Positions 28,577-32,382 of a stretch of DNA of 32,382 bases are shown in pieces. Each line of letters starts with the position of its first letter. The stretch's first letter is position 1. A program made the position numbers and the translations under genes. The DNA is from Gammaproteobacteria bacterium (GTDB lineage Bacteria; Pseudomonadota; Gammaproteobacteria; SZUA-229): positions 1 through 32,382 of the forward strand of contig WFOC01000116.1 in NCBI GenBank assembly GCA_015488295.1, in the 5' to 3' direction. The notes beneath the pieces were generated by a model. That model ran no database searches. It was given only the letters and a program-made list of their open reading frames with translations, and was not told the origin of the DNA.

Positions 28577-31144
28577 ATGTCTGATACTGCCGTCAAGCAA
28601 CGCATCCTGATTGTTGAAGAGTCAGCGACACTGCGTTACATTCTTGGCAAAACTCTCCAGAAGCAAGGTTACGAACTTATCAGCGCCGACAGTTTTGAGT
28701 CGGCGGTCGAGACACTGCAGACCAATACACTACAGCTGCATGCCATTCTGGTCGGCTGGCCTAATTACGAGCATTTTGAGCACTCCAAGCAACTGCTGGT
28801 TTTACTGGATCGTGAACCTTACAGCGAGGTGCCGGTGGTGCTGTTATCCAATGATGCCGAACTGGAACTGCTTAACTGGATGAGTACGCGTAAAACCACT
28901 GCACTGGTTCCCTGGGAAAATTATCAGGAAGTGGTGTCCTCATTGCAGTCGATGCTGGATACCGATTCACCTGAACCGATCATTGAGCAGCGCCAGTTCC
29001 GGCGAGACATAAGGCCGACGAGTGTGTTATTTGTCGATGATTCAAAAAGTATCCGTACTTATTACCAGCGTTTGCTGGAGCGCAATAATTACTCTGTGGT
29101 AACGGCGAGCTCGGTTGATGAGGCTTATAAAATTGCGCACGAGAAAGTGATCGACATTGCTATTGTTGATTATTTTATGCCGGAGCAGAACGGTTATGTG
29201 CTGTGCCAGAAATTAAGGGATGACCCGCTTACTGCTGATATTCGCACAGCGGTGATTACCGGCACTTATCTGGATTCTGTTATTCGTGACTGCCTGCAGG
29301 CGGGTGCGATTGAATGTATGTTTAAAAATGAAGCGGAAGAATTATTTCTGGCGCGTATTTCGGGGATGCGCCGTTTTATCGAAGTGCAGCGTTCTATAGA
29401 AAAGCAACGTGAAAATCTTTCTGCCATTTTAGAGTCGGTGGGTGAAGGTGTTTACGGCGTTGACAAAGATGGTCGCATCACTTTTATGAATCCTGCTGCG
29501 TTAAAAGTTCTGGGGCTGCATGATGTAAAGCCTTTGCTTGGTGTTGGTGCCTATGATGCGTTTCATTGCAGGCAGCACGACATCGGTCGTGACCTGTTGA
29601 AGGAAGCCTATTATTCCGGTGAACAATTAAAAGGCTGGGAAACGCAGTTTCGCCATAAAAACGGAAAAGAGATTCCGGTTGACTGCACGTTGTACGCGTT
29701 GTCGGTAAATGGTAAGCAGGAAGGTTCAGTGATTGCGTTTCGTGATATTTCTGAACGCAAGATGATGGAAGAGAAACTGCGTTGGCAGGCAACGCATGAT
29801 CACCTTACCGGCTTATACAACCGTCGTTATTTTGAAACCTATCTGGAAAAAGAGATCGGCAATGTTAACCGTACCGGCATCATGAGTGCGCTGGTATATC
29901 TTGATCTGGATCGCTTTAAATACGTTAACGATACGGCCGGCCATGAAGTCGGTGACAAGCTGCTCATTGATCTTAGTAACGAACTCAATAAACATTTACG
30001 TCGTCATGATATTGCAGCACGAATCGGTGGCGATGAATTTGCCCTGATTCTGAAAAATGTTGATGAAGGTATGGCGGTAAGTATTGCCGATGAAATCCGT
30101 GTATCACTTTCCAATCTGCGCGTGCATCATGAAGACAAGGCGTATCATGTCAATGCCAGTTTTGGTGTGGCGATGATGGATATAGCCGACATTACGGCCG
30201 GTGACGTAATGGCGAATGCAGATATTGCCTGCCATATTTCAAAACGACTGGGCCGCAATCAGACACACATGTACGAAAAAGGCAGTGATGAGCGTAACGC
30301 CATGGGCAGTGAGCTGGGCTGGTCGGTGCGTATCCGTGATGCGCTGGAAAAAGATATGTTCCAGCTGCATTATCAGCCCATCATGCGTATGGAAGATGTC
30401 GATCTGGTTAACCTGCCGGCGCAGGATGGTGTTCTCTGGCAGCGCCACCTGGATGAAACCGACAAGGTTAATAGTTATGAAGTGCTGGTTCGCATGATTG
30501 ATGAGAATGGCGAATTAAACTACCCTGACAGCTTTATTCCGACGGCAGAACGTTTCAACATGATGACCGATATTGATATGTGGGTGCTGGAAAATGCCCT
30601 GCAGGAAATGGTTGCTACCGGGCCGGCGAGTAAAAACATACGGCTGTCGATTAACATCTCCGGCAATACGGTAGACAGTGATGAGACGCTGGGAAAAATA
30701 AAAGCGTTGATCGAGCAATACGATATCAGTCCCAGCTCATTGACCTTTGAAGTGACTGAAACCTGTGCTATTGCAAACCTGGAGCAGGCCAATGATTTTA
30801 TCAACGAGCTGAGAAAAATCGGTTGCCGTTTCTCGCTGGATGATTTTGGTTCAGGATTCTGTTCGTTCTCGCAACTGAAAAATCTGCCTACCGACTTTGT
30901 CAAAATTGATGGCCAGTTTGTGCGTAGCATGGCGCGTGGAGCAACCGACCGTGCCATCGTTACTGCGATGAATGATGTTGCGCATTCGCTGGGGCGTTAT
31001 ACCGTGGCAGAATACGTGGAGAGCCCAGAGATTGTGCGGTTGCTGAAAATTTGCGGTGTTGACAAGATTCAGGGGAATTATATTTCGGTGCCGTTGACTG
31101 GTCTGCCGAATACGAATGTTTTCAAGTTGCAGCAAAGTGTTTGA
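28577..31144 (+). CDS. Tandem receiver-PAS-GGDEF-EAL signalling protein
   Basis: Two N-terminal CheY-like domains (second: FVDDSKSIR, IVDYFMPEQNGY), PAS, RIGGDEFALIL, EAL domain (YEVLVRM, SINISGNTV, FEVTET, SLDDFGSGF). ATG at 28577 with GGGGAAAC upstream. Confidence 0.92.
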   Translation: MSDTAVKQRILIVEESATLRYILGKTLQKQGYELISADSFESAVETLQTNTLQLHAILVGWPNYEHFEHSKQLLVLLDREPYSEVPVVLLSNDAELELLNWMSTRKTTALVPWENYQEVVSSLQSMLDTDSPEPIIEQRQFRRDIRPTSVLFVDDSKSIRTYYQRLLERNNYSVVTASSVDEAYKIAHEKVIDIAIVDYFMPEQNGYVLCQKLRDDPLTADIRTAVITGTYLDSVIRDCLQAGAIECMFKNEAEELFLARISGMRRFIEVQRSIEKQRENLSAILESVGEGVYGVDKDGRITFMNPAALKVLGLHDVKPLLGVGAYDAFHCRQHDIGRDLLKEAYYSGEQLKGWETQFRHKNGKEIPVDCTLYALSVNGKQEGSVIAFRDISERKMMEEKLRWQATHDHLTGLYNRRYFETYLEKEIGNVNRTGIMSALVYLDLDRFKYVNDTAGHEVGDKLLIDLSNELNKHLRRHDIAARIGGDEFALILKNVDEGMAVSIADEIRVSLSNLRVHHEDKAYHVNASFGVAMMDIADITAGDVMANADIACHISKRLGRNQTHMYEKGSDERNAMGSELGWSVRIRDALEKDMFQLHYQPIMRMEDVDLVNLPAQDGVLWQRHLDETDKVNSYEVLVRMIDENGELNYPDSFIPTAERFNMMTDIDMWVLENALQEMVATGPASKNIRLSINISGNTVDSDETLGKIKALIEQYDISPSSLTFEVTETCAIANLEQANDFINELRKIGCRFSLDDFGSGFCSFSQLKNLPTDFVKIDGQFVRSMARGATDRAIVTAMNDVAHSLGRYTVAEYVESPEIVRLLKICGVDKIQGNYISVPLTGLPNTNVFKLQQSV

Positions 31145-31279
31145 AGATTTTTTCCGCAAAAGAAAGCGAATAAACGCAAATTTTCTTATTTCATTGTCGT
31201 TGCTGAATTTTAATAACAGCCTGTTGTTGGTCGGTGCCGGGCCTGCAAAAGTTTATGTTTTATATTCGCGGGCGTTTTA

Positions 31280-32212
<933 letters not shown>

Positions 32213-32382
32213 TTAATGCCGGAAGATGTGATTATCGCACAATCGAATTATTTTTGATGGCCTGGCGGTCAGCTTTTGCTGTGATGCCAGTATTTTATCA
32301 ACGCGGCCGTGAAAATACCGGTGCAGTTCAAGGCTGTTGCGTGCCGGTTTTTTTCCTGATGGGTTGGCGCTGGTGGAGATGA
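32213..32382 (-). CDS. tsaC: C-terminal part of TsaC/YrdC/Sua5-family threonylcarbamoyl-AMP synthase (truncated by window edge)
   Basis: Manual translation: ISTSANPSGKKPARNSLELHRYFHGRVDKILASQQKLTARPSKIIRLCDNHIFRH*; STSANPSGKxPA is diagnostic; adjacent to hemF. Confidence 0.8.
   Translation of the reverse strand, partial: ISTSANPSGKKPARNSLELHRYFHGRVDKILASQQKLTARPSKIIRLCDNHIFRH

Noticed and set aside
30520-30957. 145-aa minus-strand ORF within the EAL domain region
   Set aside because: Antisense to a conserved domain; no independent support.

Overview
The window looks like a chromosomal segment from a gammaproteobacterium-like genome, inferred only from protein motifs and gene content. Most of it is housekeeping: rluE-like, a 5'-3' exonuclease, typA, an EF-G paralogue, bioB/bioF, a comF-like gene, ubiA, a gamma carbonic anhydrase, aroE, hemB, hemF and a truncated tsaC. 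Accessory or regulatory parts: (1) a QseBC/PmrAB-like two-component system divergent from a TlpA / small GGGGCGCN-tailed lipoprotein (DUF4266-like) / DUF3570-like beta-barrel operon, with two PmrA/QseB-type CTTAAG-N5-YTTAAG boxes in the shared intergenic region; this is the best candidate for a poorly described system. (2) Two large GGDEF-EAL proteins, one with a degenerate receiver domain. (3) A small ParE/RelE-type toxin-antitoxin islet flanked by degenerate ~65-bp direct repeats. (4) Three dispersed copies of a ~115-bp imperfect palindromic element with a conserved centre, plus one copy of a different 'CACAGAG' inverted-repeat element. No rRNA, tRNA, CRISPR array or intact transposase was recognised. 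Family calls come from reading the translations, without a database search.
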